From: JAKACA01 sp963769255
GTDB taxonomy: Bacteria; Actinomycetota; Acidimicrobiia; Acidimicrobiales; Bog-793
Direction of reading: 5' to 3'
Assembly: GCA_963769255.1 (NCBI GenBank)
Contig: CAVYKV010000001.1
Span: forward strand, 310,001 to 374,000
DNA length: 64,000 nucleotides
How positions within the stretch are numbered: the stretch's first letter is position 1; every line of letters begins with the position of its first letter. Positions 42,530 through 51,121 of the stretch are shown here, in pieces. The notes below the pieces were generated by a model, which made no database searches, was not told the DNA's origin, and worked only from the letters and a program-made list of their open reading frames with translations. The translations under genes and the position numbers were made by a program.

Positions 42530-42800
42530 AGGCAGCCAAAGACGAGCTTCTACCTGATCGACCTCCTCGTCGAGGGCTGAATGTTCGTCATGCAGCTGTC
42601 GGCCTCCGGGAAGGGCTTCCACCGCATCTACCTGAACCAGGTCCAGGGGGCCTTCTTCGACGGGCACGTGCGTGTCTTCGACCGCTTCGGCGGCGTACCA
42701 GCATCCGCTACGACAACGTGAAGCCGGCCGTGGCCCGCGTGCGGAAGGGACGCGACCGAAAGGAGTCCGAGCGCTTCGTGCTCCTGCGCTCGCACGAATC
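42530..42800 (+). pseudogene. IS21-family IstA transposase fragment
   Basis: The plus strand encodes MFVMQLSASGKGFHRIYLNQ, VQGAFFDGHVRVFDRFGGVP and, after a shift near 42695, SIRYDNVKPAVARVRKGRDR with ESERFVLLRSHE. These are consecutive motifs of the IstA catalytic domain (the YDN Asp is one of the DDE triad). A TGA stop lies just before the first Met, and homology ends near 42800 where the neighbouring gene's 3' end begins. Only about 80 codons remain, so this is a scrap left next to the eCIS-cargo-like gene. Confidence 0.7.
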
Positions 42801-42819
42801 CCATTCGAAGGCGGAGCGG

Positions 42820-45367
42820 CTATGGCGTAGGGCGGGTCTGGATGTCGACCCGGTTGATGTCGACGTGCAAGGTGCCGCCCGAGTCGTAGAACGCCGGCGG
42901 GGGCTCCCCGGGTTGCCCGAACTGGCGCTCCCAGACGAAGCGGTAGATGTCGGGGTCCTTCGTCATCGCAACCAGGCGGCGGGCGTCGGTCTCTGCCCAG
43001 TAGGCGCGGGTCGCTTCCCCCGGGTCCTGGATCGGCCGAGCCAGTTCGGTCGAGTAGCTCCCCACCTGAAAGGATCCCGCCCTCCTCGTCGCTCTCCATT
43101 TCCTCCTCCGGGGCGCCCGCCGGCTCGGGCACCGGCCCCTGCAAAGCGCCAACAGCGTTGATCTCCGCATGGGCGGCCTCGTCGACCACGACGTTGCCGA
43201 AGGTGTCGACCCAGGCCGACGGCGCCGCGCCTTGTTGCGCGTAGGAGGCGTGCCACAGTTGATCGAGACGGGCAGCCCCCTCTGGCGTCGTGCCGTCCAC
43301 TCGAATGACGCGGGCGCCGTACGCATTCGCCTTCGTCACCAGCTGCGTCAGCTCCACCGGATCGGTGACGGCGTGGTCGACGACCATGGCCTTGAGTCCG
43401 GGGGGCCGGTAGATCCATCGCAGCTCGTCAGCCCAGCTCATCTCCTCGGCGCCTTCTCCGCCGCCCGCTCTGGAAGTAGGTCCGCCTCTCTCGGCCGCCG
43501 TACGTGGGCCCGACTCCTCCTCCCCTCGGGTACCACTTCGCGGCGGCGCTTCCCCTGCGGCGGGCGCGGGCGCCGTTGGCTCGTAGGCCGGACCCATGGG
43601 TTGCGTCGGCTCGCTCCCCGGACCGATGTACTCCGGAATCCCGCTGACGGTGCCGGGCGGGACCGAGGCGTCGCCCTCCGGTCCCACGTACTCGGGAACG
43701 CCCGTGGAAACATTCGGCCCGAGGTAGGCGTCGCCCTCCGGTCCCACGTACTCGGGAACGCCCGTGGAAATATTCGGCCCGAGGTAGGCGTCGCCCTCCG
43801 GTCCCACGTACTCGGGAACGCCCGTGGAAACGTTGGGGCTGAGATAGGTGTCGCCCTCCGGCCCCACGTGGACCGGTACGCCATCACCGCCCCCTCCGCC
43901 CCCAGCGGAGCTTTCGCCGCCGGATGATCCGCCTCCGCCTGCGGGTGGCTCGACGGTTTGGGCGTTGGTATGCACATAGGTGAAGAAGCCGTTGATGGCG
44001 CCGCTCTTCACCATGTCGCTGAGGACGAGGTCGAAGAAGTCTTGGACGCTCGTAACCGGCCATTTGCCGTCGATGGCGGCCTGCATGAGGACCTGTGTCG
44101 TCGTGGAGAAGGGCGTCCCCAGCGTGCCTCCCGCCCATTGAGCGAAGAGCTTCTCGCCGCCCGTCAACAGCTCGGCGCCTTCGATCCCGAACGCCTCCAT
44201 GGTCTCCGGGGCCATGCCGCCGACCAGCTTGCCGAGGCCGTTCCCAATGGTGCCGGCCAGCTTGCCACCGACGGCGCCGCCGACGAAGCCGGCGGCGGTC
44301 GCGATGGCGCCTTCCTTCGCGACGGAGCCCCAGTCGATGCTCGTACGGTCGCTGAAGACGATTTCGCCGACCTGGCCGGCCAGGTTCTGCGTCGCCGCAT
44401 AGGTGCCGCCGCCGACGGCCACCAGGGTGGCGGTGCCGGCCGTTCCTAGTTCTAGAGCTCCCGCTGCGCCACCGGTCAGGTATGTCGCAGCCACGGCACC
44501 TGCGACCTTGGCGACCTTCAGCCCGGTGACCGTGCGGCTGGCACCCTTCTCGGTGTCCTTCAGGAACGCCTGCCAGTCCTTCTCCGCCTTGTCGGCCCTG
44601 TGGTCGCCCTCCTCGAGAATCCCGACGATGCTCTCGAGGCGCTTCTCGTCGAGAGCCACCGCGCTCATGCGAGCCGCTTCGTCGAGCTGCTCTCCCTTCC
44701 CGGAGGCGAGCATGGCGGCCCATCGGCTCTCACGGAGCATCTGGCCGGCGTCGGCCATGTACTTGGCGACCTCCACCCAATTGGAGACGTCGGGCCAGTC
44801 GGCCCCGCCGACGATGGACGCGGTCCCGGCGGCCCAACGGGACGAGAAGCTGCCACCGAATTCCTCCTGCCAGCTGCGCTGGCGCTTCTCGCCGTTGCGC
44901 ATGTCGTCCAACAAGCTGTAGTAGAAGTAGTCGAGCTTCTCGATCGCCTGCTCGTCCGTCAGTCCGGCAAACCTCTCGGGCGTTCCGTAGACGGAGTATT
45001 CGAGGTCCCAAGCATGGCTGGACGCTGGCCCGCCAGCCGGCGGGGGAGCCTCGTGCGGCGGTTCGAGGAGACTCGAATCCGGAGGCCCGCCCAGGCCGGG
45101 GAGGCCCCGCGGGGCGAGGTTGGACGGGTCGGCGGTACCCGTCGCCGGCTCGGGCTGGCGTTGCAGCGGCGTGGCACCGTCGATGAGGTCGACGACGGCA
45201 CGGTTGCCGGCCTTTCTCTGAAGGGCAGTGATCCAGCCGTGCAGGGGTGAGAGGCCACCCACCTCCCGGCGGTCGCCGGATCGCCGGAGCCCGGGACCGC
45301 GGGACCGGGCGTCCGTTCGTGCCCGCACCGACTCCCTGGAGGCGCCCTCCGGCATTGGCGGAATCAT
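42820..45367 (-). CDS. Large modular protein with eCIS-cargo-like N-terminus, one frameshift at ~43075
   Basis: 848 residues after repairing one extra base near 43075 (span 3n+1); ATG 45367 or 45355. Residues ~40-70 hold LSPLHGWITALQRKAGNRAV...PLQRQ, the LQR-x-AGN-x-AV plus LQRQ pattern found at the start of DUF4157-type and other cargo proteins of extracellular contractile injection systems. Next come a helical region (IEKLDYFYYSLLDDMRNGEK), a Gly/Ala hydrophobic domain (AGAVAATYLTGGAAGALELG; AGFVGGAVGGKLAGTIGNGL), a Gly/Ser linker and about five 20-residue repeats GVPEYVGPEGDAYLGPN. The C-terminal ~210 residues (WADELRWIYRPPGLKAMVVD; after the shift SFQVGSYSTELARPIQDPG, DIYRFVWERQFGQPGE) match nothing I know and could be the effector. 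No eCIS structural genes lie nearby. Confidence 0.65.
43611..43890 (-). repeat. Tandem 60-bp repeats inside the eCIS-cargo-like gene
   Basis: Units start at 43671, 43731 and 43791. The first two differ by one base (C/T at 43711/43771) and the third diverges only in its last 20 bases. Degenerate units flank them at 43611 and 43851. Each encodes 20 residues with the core PEYVGPEGDAYLGPN. Near-identity of the central units shows recent expansion. Confidence 0.85.
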
Positions 45368-45519
45368 AAGCCGGGGGTGGGTCGAGAAGACTGCCCGAAA
45401 GGGCAAGCATTCGGCCAACGTCGATGGTCCTTGCGGCTCCCGAGCGTCCTCGGCGGGCCGCTCGACCCCGGGAGGAGCGCGGCTCGGTGAGCTGGACTTT
45501 CTGACAGCGCACCTGACAG

Positions 45520-45592
45520 CGCCCCTGGCAGGACTCGAACCTGCGGCACGCGGTTTAGGAAACCGCTGCTCTATCCTCTGAGCTACAGGGGC
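45520..45592 (-). tRNA. tRNA-Arg(CCT)
   Basis: A 73-nt cloverleaf on the minus strand. The acceptor stem GCCCCUG pairs with CAGGGGC, there is a D-arm GCUC...GAGC, the anticodon stem GCGGU/ACCGC holds loop UUCCUAA (anticodon CCU), and the T-arm is GCAGG-UUCGAGU-CCUGC. No att duplication of this gene is visible in the window. Confidence 0.93.
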
Positions 45593-45656
45593 CGATGGGC
45601 GGGATCCTACCGAGCGGTCGCAGCCAGATCGGAGTCGGACACCGCCGGCCCAAGGC

Positions 45657-46439
45657 TCAGGTGACCGCCTTGGGGTACTGCGGGTTGATCCGCTCCAGCT
45701 CGCCCAGGAGGATCTCGGTCACCGCCCAGTTGCGGTACCACTTGTGGTTGGCGGGGATGACGTGCCAGAGGGCATGCTCGGTGGACGTCTTCTCGAGCAT
45801 CGCCGTGAAAGCGGACTGGTAGTCGTCCCAGCGCTCCCGCTCGGCGAGATCGGACTCCTTGAACTTCCAGCGCTTGTCGGGTTCGTCGCGGCGCTCCTGC
45901 AGGCGCCTGCCCTGCTCCTCGTAGGAGATCTGCAGGAGGAACTTGACGATATGGGTCCCGGTGTCGTGCAGCAGCGACTCGAAGCCGTTGATGTGGTCGT
46001 AGCGGTCGCGCACGACGTGTGGGGGCACGAGATCGTGCACTCGCGTGACGATGACGTCCTCGTAGTGCGACCGGTTGAACACGACCACCTCTCCGGCACG
46101 GGGGGTCTGGGCATGCACGCGCCACAGGAAGTCGTGGGCCGCCTCAGCTTCCGTCGGCACCTTGAAGGCGGCGACTCGCGTCCCGCTCGGGTTGAAGCCG
46201 CGAAAGACGTGCCGGATGGTGCCGTCCTTGCCGGCGGTGTCCAGCGCCTGCAGGACTACGAGGAGGCTCCGTTTGCCTTCGGCCCACAAGCGGTCCTGCA
46301 GAGCAGCGAGTCGTAAGTGTTGCGAGGTGAAGACCGCCTCCGTCTCTTCCCGCCCGCCGGGGGCGCCAGGGGTCGAGCCGGGGTCCCACCGGTCCATGTG
46401 GACCGGTTCTCCCGGGCGTACGACGAGGGAGCTCACCAC
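45657..46439 (-). CDS. ppk2: Polyphosphate kinase 2 family protein
   Basis: 260 residues. PPK2 enzymes phosphorylate nucleoside mono- or diphosphates with polyphosphate. The P-loop core is plain: LLVVLQALDTAGKDGTIRHV (Walker A GKDG), RGFNPSGTRVAAFKVPTEAE, WRVHAQTPRAGEVVVFNRSH followed by YEDV (Walker B and lid region), and the C-terminal ALWHVIPANHKWYRNWAVTE. Single-domain length is normal; the motif set resembles class III/I enzymes, so the nucleotide preference is open. Start GTG 46439 or an internal ATG at 46397. It is divergent from the Gfo/Idh/MocA gene. Confidence 0.9.
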   Translation of the reverse strand: MVSSLVVRPGEPVHMDRWDPGSTPGAPGGREETEAVFTSQHLRLAALQDRLWAEGKRSLLVVLQALDTAGKDGTIRHVFRGFNPSGTRVAAFKVPTEAEAAHDFLWRVHAQTPRAGEVVVFNRSHYEDVIVTRVHDLVPPHVVRDRYDHINGFESLLHDTGTHIVKFLLQISYEEQGRRLQERRDEPDKRWKFKESDLAERERWDDYQSAFTAMLEKTSTEHALWHVIPANHKWYRNWAVTEILLGELERINPQYPKAVT

Positions 46440-46483
46440 ACCCTCATCCCATCACATCTCGCGGCAGTCGGTGAGAATGAGGT

Positions 46484-47545
46484 GTGGCGTTGTTGAGGGT
46501 GGGTTTCGTCGGGTGTGGGCTCATCGCCCGGGCCCACGCCATCTCACTCCGGGCGCTCAGCGAGGCGGGCGTCACCGAGGCCGAGATCGCCCTCGCCTTC
46601 GACGCCGACGCAGGCCGGGCGGACGGATTCTCCCGTTCCTTCAGCGCCACCGTCGCCTCCGGACCCGATGAGGTGTCAGCCGGGAGTGACGTCGTCTCCG
46701 TGTGTACACCGACGAAGACCCATCTCGAGGGAGTCGCTGCGGCGGCGGCGGTCGGACGTCCCGTCTTTTGCGAGAAGCCACTCGCCCGCAGCCTCGAGGA
46801 GGCGTTGCGCCTGGAGAAGGCGGCCGTCGACGGCGGCATTCTCGTCCAGGTCGGCCTCGTCCTCCGGCGAGCGCCCGTCTTCCGGACGCTGCGGGAGCTC
46901 GTGGCCTCCGGCCGCTTCGGACGCCCCATGGCCGTCATCGCCCGTGACGACCAGTTCTTCCCGGTGCAGGGTCACTACGGTTCCGAGTGGCGGGCGGACG
47001 TCGAGATGGCAGGGGGCGGTGCTCTCCTCGAGCACTCGATCCACGACGTCGACATCCTCCGGCACTGCTTCGGTGACATCGCCCTCGCCTCGGCGACGAC
47101 ACGGTCGCTCGGCGGCTTCGAGGGCATCGAAGACACGGCCACCGCCATCCTGCAGACCGAGGGCGGACTCTCGATCTCACTCGTGACCGTCTGGCACCAA
47201 GTGCTGGCCCGACCGTCCACGCGGCGCTACGAAGTGCTGTTCGAGCATGCCTTCGTGAGCTTCGAGGACGACTTCACCGGTCCCGTCACCGTGCAGACGA
47301 CCGGGGCGACCGAAGTCTTGGCTTGCCCAGTCCCCGCCTGGCTGCTCGAGCTGCCGCTCCCGGGGGGCGAGCTCGGCCTCGCCGTGCAGCCTTACGTCGA
47401 GGAGGACCGCGCCTTCGTCGAAGCCGTGCTGGACGGCCGGGCCCCCGAGCCGGGACTCGCCGACGCCGTGGCGGCCCATCGCATCGTTGACGCCTGCTAC
47501 CGGTCCGCCCGGCAGGCAGGTGCGCCGGTCAGCCCGCTGCGCTGA
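46484..47545 (+). CDS. Gfo/Idh/MocA family oxidoreductase
   Basis: 353 residues from GTG 46484. The N-terminal Rossmann fold has VGFVGCGLIARAHAISLRAL (G-x-G-x2-A), VVSVCTPTKTHLEGVAAAAA and the family signature PVFCEKPLARSLEEAL with the catalytic Lys. The C-terminal alpha/beta domain contains GGGALLEHSIHDVDILRHCF, where EHSIHD provides the active-site His. It oxidises or reduces a sugar, inositol or related compound with NAD(P); the substrate is unknown. Its 3' end overlaps the convergent TetR gene by 17 bases. Confidence 0.88.
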   Translation: MALLRVGFVGCGLIARAHAISLRALSEAGVTEAEIALAFDADAGRADGFSRSFSATVASGPDEVSAGSDVVSVCTPTKTHLEGVAAAAAVGRPVFCEKPLARSLEEALRLEKAAVDGGILVQVGLVLRRAPVFRTLRELVASGRFGRPMAVIARDDQFFPVQGHYGSEWRADVEMAGGGALLEHSIHDVDILRHCFGDIALASATTRSLGGFEGIEDTATAILQTEGGLSISLVTVWHQVLARPSTRRYEVLFEHAFVSFEDDFTGPVTVQTTGATEVLACPVPAWLLELPLPGGELGLAVQPYVEEDRAFVEAVLDGRAPEPGLADAVAAHRIVDACYRSARQAGAPVSPLR

Positions 47546-48296
47546 TCCGGGCGACGCCCTGCAAGATGATCTCGAGACCGAGCTCGAACCGCTCGTCGTG
47601 GTTGATCCCCGTCATGATGTGGTGCAGGGCGGCGATGTAGGGAAACCGGTCGGAGGGGAGAGCCTCGAGGTACGAGCTGAACTGGTCGGCCCCGGAGGCG
47701 TCCTCGTCGCCCCACACACTCTCCTCGAAGGCGAAGGCGGCGACGTAGAGGCCGAGCAGGTCACCCAGGTAGGCGGCGATCCGGTCCGGTACCCCGGCGT
47801 CGGTGAGGAACGCCAGCTGTTGTTCGAGAACGGTGACGAAGCTCGGCCCCACCGGGATACGACCGAGCATCACACGGGCGAGGCCGCGGTGGCTGCTGAG
47901 GCGGCCCCGAATGTCCCGGCACATCTGCTTCACCTGTTCGGGCCAGCCGGCCGAATTGGCCGGCGGCACGGCGAGGCCTTCGAAGACCCGATCCACCATG
48001 AGCTCGAGGAGCTGCCTCTTGTTGGCGACGTGGCCGTAGAGGGCTCCGGCGCTCGCCTCGAGGCGTTCGGCCACCTTTCGCATCGTGAGGCCCTCGAGTC
48101 CCTCCGAATCGATGATGGCGAGGGCCGACGCCACGATCGCTTCTCTCGTGAGGGGACGTTTGCGCGGCGGCTCCCGGTCCTCGCCCCACCAGGAGGGCGA
48201 CGGCGCCCCCGTCGCCCAGTCGGCCACGCGGTCCCGCAGGGCGGACCGGTCCTTGGAGGCCTCTCCGCTACTCCGCCCGCGCTGTCCAGACACCAC
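47529..48296 (-). CDS. TetR-family regulator of the adjacent DrrAB-type exporter
   Basis: 255 residues from GTG 48296. After ~45 hydrophilic residues comes the HTH (LTREAIVASALAIIDSEGLE, GLTMRKVAERLEASAGALYG, HVANKRQLLELMVDRV). A TetR_C_1-type ligand domain follows (VMLGRIPVGPSFVTVLEQQL; FPYIAALHHIMTGINHDERF), as in regulators of drug exporters. It is divergent from the ABC transporter genes. A TACAAT -10 hexamer (complement of 48302-48307) places the transcript start on the start codon, so it is probably leaderless and autoregulated through the palindrome at 48295-48347. Confidence 0.87.
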   Translation of the reverse strand: MVSGQRGRSSGEASKDRSALRDRVADWATGAPSPSWWGEDREPPRKRPLTREAIVASALAIIDSEGLEGLTMRKVAERLEASAGALYGHVANKRQLLELMVDRVFEGLAVPPANSAGWPEQVKQMCRDIRGRLSSHRGLARVMLGRIPVGPSFVTVLEQQLAFLTDAGVPDRIAAYLGDLLGLYVAAFAFEESVWGDEDASGADQFSSYLEALPSDRFPYIAALHHIMTGINHDERFELGLEIILQGVARISAAG

Positions 48297-48347
48297 TGAA
48301 CATTGTATTTGACATGAGCCGTGTTCGAAAGCTAAACACTGTTCAGT
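48295..48347. promoter_or_regulatory. Divergent promoters and inverted repeats of the TetR/DrrAB locus
   Basis: ACTGAACA (48295-48302) and TGTTCAGT (48340-48347) are perfect 8-bp inverted copies flanking the promoter core. For the plus strand, TTGACA (48309-48314) is followed by TAAACA (48333-48338). For the minus strand, TACAAT (48302-48307) gives a start at 48296. The arrangement suits TetR repression of both directions. Confidence 0.55.
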
Positions 48348-48402
48348 TTCGTCTCGGTTACTTCATCGACCCGTGGGTCCTCGGCGCGAAGGAGCCCGCA
48401 GC

Positions 48403-49368
48403 GTGGCCTACGCCATCGAAGCAAACGACCTCGTGAAGACGTTCAAGGGCGGCGTCAAGGCTCTCGTCGGCGTCTCGTTGGCCGTCGAGGAAGGGACTGT
48501 GTTCGGCCTCCTCGGTCCGAACGGTGCCGGCAAGACGACGGCCGTCCGCATCCTCACGACGATCCTGCGGCCGGACTCGGGCACGGCTCGCGTCCTCGGC
48601 CGCGACGTCGTGCACCAAGCCGCTGCCGTTCGGGCCTGCATCGGCCTCGCCGGCCAGAACGCCGCCGTCGACGAGAACCTCACGGGTCGGGAGAACCTCC
48701 GCATGGTCGGCCAGCTGACCCATCTGCCGCGCAAGGTGGCGACGGCGCGGGCCGACGAGCTCCTCGAGCGCTTCGAGCTGAGCGACGCCGCCACTCGTTC
48801 CGTGAAGACCTACTCGGGCGGCATGCGTCGGCGTCTCGACCTGGCGGCCGCCCTCGTCGACCGTCCGCCCGTCCTCTTCCTCGACGAGCCCACGACTGGT
48901 CTCGACCCCTACAGCCGGGTCGCCCTCTGGGGCGTCATCGGGGAGCTCACGGGGGCCGGCGCCACCGTGCTCCTCACGACGCAGTATCTCGAGGAGGCCG
49001 ACCGACTGGCTGACCGCCTCGCCGTCGTGGACCACGGGCAAGTGATCGCCGAGGGCACGTCGACCGAGCTGAAGGCGAGCATCGGTTCGAGCGTCCTCGA
49101 CCTCAACATGGGCGACGAGGAGCGGGCACATCGAGCGCTCGCCGTGCTCGGGGGCCGGTGGCCGCGCGAGCCGACCCTGACCGACTCCACGGTGGAGGTG
49201 CAACTGGACGGCGGCGCCCGCATGGTGACGGAGGCACTCCGGCTGCTCGAGGACGCCGATCTCGTGCCGACGACACTCGCCGTGCGGGAGCCGAGCCTCG
49301 ACGACGTGTTCCTCGTCCTCACCGGTCACGGGGCGGAGGACAGCAAGGAAACGGAGATGGTGAGATGA
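48403..49368 (+). CDS. ABC transporter ATP-binding protein, DrrA-type
   Basis: 321 residues from GTG 48403, preferred over GTG 48373 because AAGGAG (48389-48394) lies eight bases upstream and the product begins at the conserved AYAIEANDLVKTFKGG. It has Walker A (GLLGPNGAGKTTAVRIL), Q-loop (GLAGQNAAVDENLTGRENL), signature (KTYSGGMRRRLDLAAAL), Walker B (PVLFLDEPTTGLDPYSRVAL) and the DrrA C-terminal extension (VVDHGQVIAEGTSTELKASI onward). It energises export of a hydrophobic drug-like compound with the next gene. Its stop overlaps the permease ATG (ATGA). Confidence 0.92.
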   Translation: MAYAIEANDLVKTFKGGVKALVGVSLAVEEGTVFGLLGPNGAGKTTAVRILTTILRPDSGTARVLGRDVVHQAAAVRACIGLAGQNAAVDENLTGRENLRMVGQLTHLPRKVATARADELLERFELSDAATRSVKTYSGGMRRRLDLAAALVDRPPVLFLDEPTTGLDPYSRVALWGVIGELTGAGATVLLTTQYLEEADRLADRLAVVDHGQVIAEGTSTELKASIGSSVLDLNMGDEERAHRALAVLGGRWPREPTLTDSTVEVQLDGGARMVTEALRLLEDADLVPTTLAVREPSLDDVFLVLTGHGAEDSKETEMVR

Positions 49369-50195
49369 CGACGGCCGCCCTGACCACCACCCTGCACGTC
49401 CCGGCGGAGAACCTCCGGCCCTCGCCCTGGCGGGCTGTTCTCGACTCGCTCGTCGTGATGGAGCGCAACCTCATCGCCTATACGAGGGTTCCCGAGGCAC
49501 TGTTCTTCTCCAGCGTGCAGCCCGTCATGTTCGTGCTCTTGTTCCGTTACGTCTTCGGGGGCGCCATCCGGGTCGTCGGGATCAAGGGTGGCTACGTCAA
49601 CTACCTGATGCCGGGCATCTTCGTGCAGACCGTGGCCTTCGGCTCCGTGGCCACGAGCATCGGGTTGGCGGAGGACTTGCAGAAGGGGATCATCGAGCGA
49701 TTTCGTGCCCTGCCGATGGCGCGCTCCGCCGTCCTCGCCGGCCGGACGCTCGCCGACCTCGTGCGCAACATCCTCGTGATCATCATCATCACGGGCGTCG
49801 GCTATGCGGTCGGGTTCCGCGTCGAGGGGGTCCTCGGCTTCTTCGCGGGCGTCGGCCTCCTGCTCCTGTTTGCCTACTCCTTCTCGTGGGGTTTCGCCGT
49901 CATCGGGTTGTCGGCGCCCAACAGCGAGACCGCTCAGGTCATGGCCTTCCCGGTCCTCTTCCCCCTCACCTTCGCCGCCGGGACGTTCGTGCCCGTGTCG
50001 TCGATGCCGGGGTGGCTACAAGGCTTCGCCAAGTACCAGCCGGTTGGCGAGGTGGTGACGGCCGCCCGCTCGCTCATGGTGGGTGGCCCCGGGGAGGCCG
50101 CCAGCCATGTGATTGCAACGGTGCTGTGGTCCGTCGGGATCATGGTGGTCCTTGCTCCCGTTGCCGTCTGGCGGTACCGGTCTCGCACCGCCTGA
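49365..50195 (+). CDS. ABC-2 type transporter permease, DrrB-type
   Basis: 276 residues from ATG 49365, overlapping the ATPase stop by four bases. The ABC-2 membrane protein has six helices. The EAA-like region precedes LPGIFVQT-type motif II (VNYLMPGIFVQTVAFGSVAT), then GIIERFRALPMARSAVLAGR, a DrrB hallmark, and LVRNILVIIIITGVGYAVGF. The last third, PVSSMPGWLQGFAKYQPVGE with VVTAARSLM, is the usual C-terminal signature. With DrrA it forms an inner-membrane exporter, under the divergent TetR. Confidence 0.92.
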   Translation: MTTAALTTTLHVPAENLRPSPWRAVLDSLVVMERNLIAYTRVPEALFFSSVQPVMFVLLFRYVFGGAIRVVGIKGGYVNYLMPGIFVQTVAFGSVATSIGLAEDLQKGIIERFRALPMARSAVLAGRTLADLVRNILVIIIITGVGYAVGFRVEGVLGFFAGVGLLLLFAYSFSWGFAVIGLSAPNSETAQVMAFPVLFPLTFAAGTFVPVSSMPGWLQGFAKYQPVGEVVTAARSLMVGGPGEAASHVIATVLWSVGIMVVLAPVAVWRYRSRTA

Positions 50196-50213
50196 AAGCA
50201 ACCGAAGTCGACG

Positions 50214-51086
50214 TCAGAGTGTCGTCATTGACGCACCACCGACCTCATGCCGCTTCTGCACTGTCAGCGTCGACTCGGTGAGTTGCGGGTTGGTCAGTTC
50301 CATCCGCGATCCCACGAAGACGGCCCTCACGTTCTTCATGTTCGCCGATGCAAGCGTCTCCGGTGTCCAATCAAGAGGAAAGTCCGGGTTGTCAGGTTGG
50401 GTGACCGAGACGTAGGCATGTCCCCAGTTCTCGCGCAAGCGAGAAAGGACCCAGGGTCGAGTTGGACGACAACCCGTTCCATACTTGGCCTGATTCCGCG
50501 TCCGGGCCGGCTCGTTCACGAGGTTGAGGTTCTCGTCGTCGCCCGGTGAGCAACACGTCTCAAGGAGGATCAGTGGGGCGACTGAGGAGAGCGCCTGGAG
50601 AGCCGGCGCAGGCGCTGCCAGGTGATAGAGGGTTCCGTAGCAAAAGATGACATCGAATCTGCCGAGACCCTCGATCGTATGGGGCCGTTCAAGGTCGAGG
50701 AGTCCTATCTCTCGACCCGGGTAGCGACGCCTCATCTGTGCGACATTGTCGGGACGAGCTTCGGTAGAAAGCACTGAGCAGCCACGCTCTAAGAAGAAGG
50801 AAGTGAGAAGCCCGATGCCTGCACCGACCTCGAGGACGCGCTTGCCCGAGAGCGGAAGCCCCAAGCTCGCCAGGTGACCCAGCCTCGCGTCGTTCGACGC
50901 GAGAGCCTCTGGAGCGAGAAAGACATCAGACGGATGGCGACGTGCCCAGAGGTTTCTCAACACAGCACGCACGTCCACGGACGCCGATGCTAATGGCTTG
51001 CCCGGCCTGCAACTAGGTGGCGGCGCCCGACGACCTTCGTCTGGTCCGTCTGCTTCGTCGTGGCCCTGGCTCGGTGGAGGCACCAC
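50214..51086 (-). CDS. SAM-dependent methyltransferase
   Basis: Up to 290 residues; the first ~36 are Pro/Arg-rich and a GTG near 50978 (start of VDVRAVLRNLWARRH) may be the true start. The class I Rossmann fold is clear: RVLEVGAGIGLLTSFFLERG (motif I), VLSTEARPDNVAQMRRRYPG (motif II), and FDVIFCYGTLYHLAAPAPAL (motif IV). The second half (LLETCCSPGDDENLNLVNEP; TRPWVLSRLRENWGHAYVS) is seen in methyltransferases from glycan clusters. It probably methylates a sugar or carrier-linked intermediate, given the FkbM, glycosyltransferase and flippase genes next to it. Confidence 0.8.
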   Translation of the reverse strand: MVPPPSQGHDEADGPDEGRRAPPPSCRPGKPLASASVDVRAVLRNLWARRHPSDVFLAPEALASNDARLGHLASLGLPLSGKRVLEVGAGIGLLTSFFLERGCSVLSTEARPDNVAQMRRRYPGREIGLLDLERPHTIEGLGRFDVIFCYGTLYHLAAPAPALQALSSVAPLILLETCCSPGDDENLNLVNEPARTRNQAKYGTGCRPTRPWVLSRLRENWGHAYVSVTQPDNPDFPLDWTPETLASANMKNVRAVFVGSRMELTNPQLTESTLTVQKRHEVGGASMTTL

Positions 51087-51121
51087 TACCGACCGGCTGA
51101 GACGGTGGTGGGTTCCAATCT

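Noticed and set aside
43140..43260. HAE motif (DEAAHAEINAV) in the eCIS-like C-terminus as a nucleic-acid deaminase toxin
   Set aside because: The deaminase fold needs a downstream PCxxC zinc motif; there is no cysteine in the following ~120 residues in either frame.
43671..43850. Regular 60-bp repeats as a possible CRISPR array
   Set aside because: Units are contiguous without unique spacers and keep one reading frame, encoding a 20-residue repeat. They are coding tandem repeats.
42437..45418. A single 993-residue open frame covering the whole eCIS-like gene and beyond
   Set aside because: After about 43075 this frame turns Arg/Pro-rich with no family resemblance, while another frame continues natural protein sequence to the stop at 42820. 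The long frame is open only because of high GC and runs antisense through IS21 debris.
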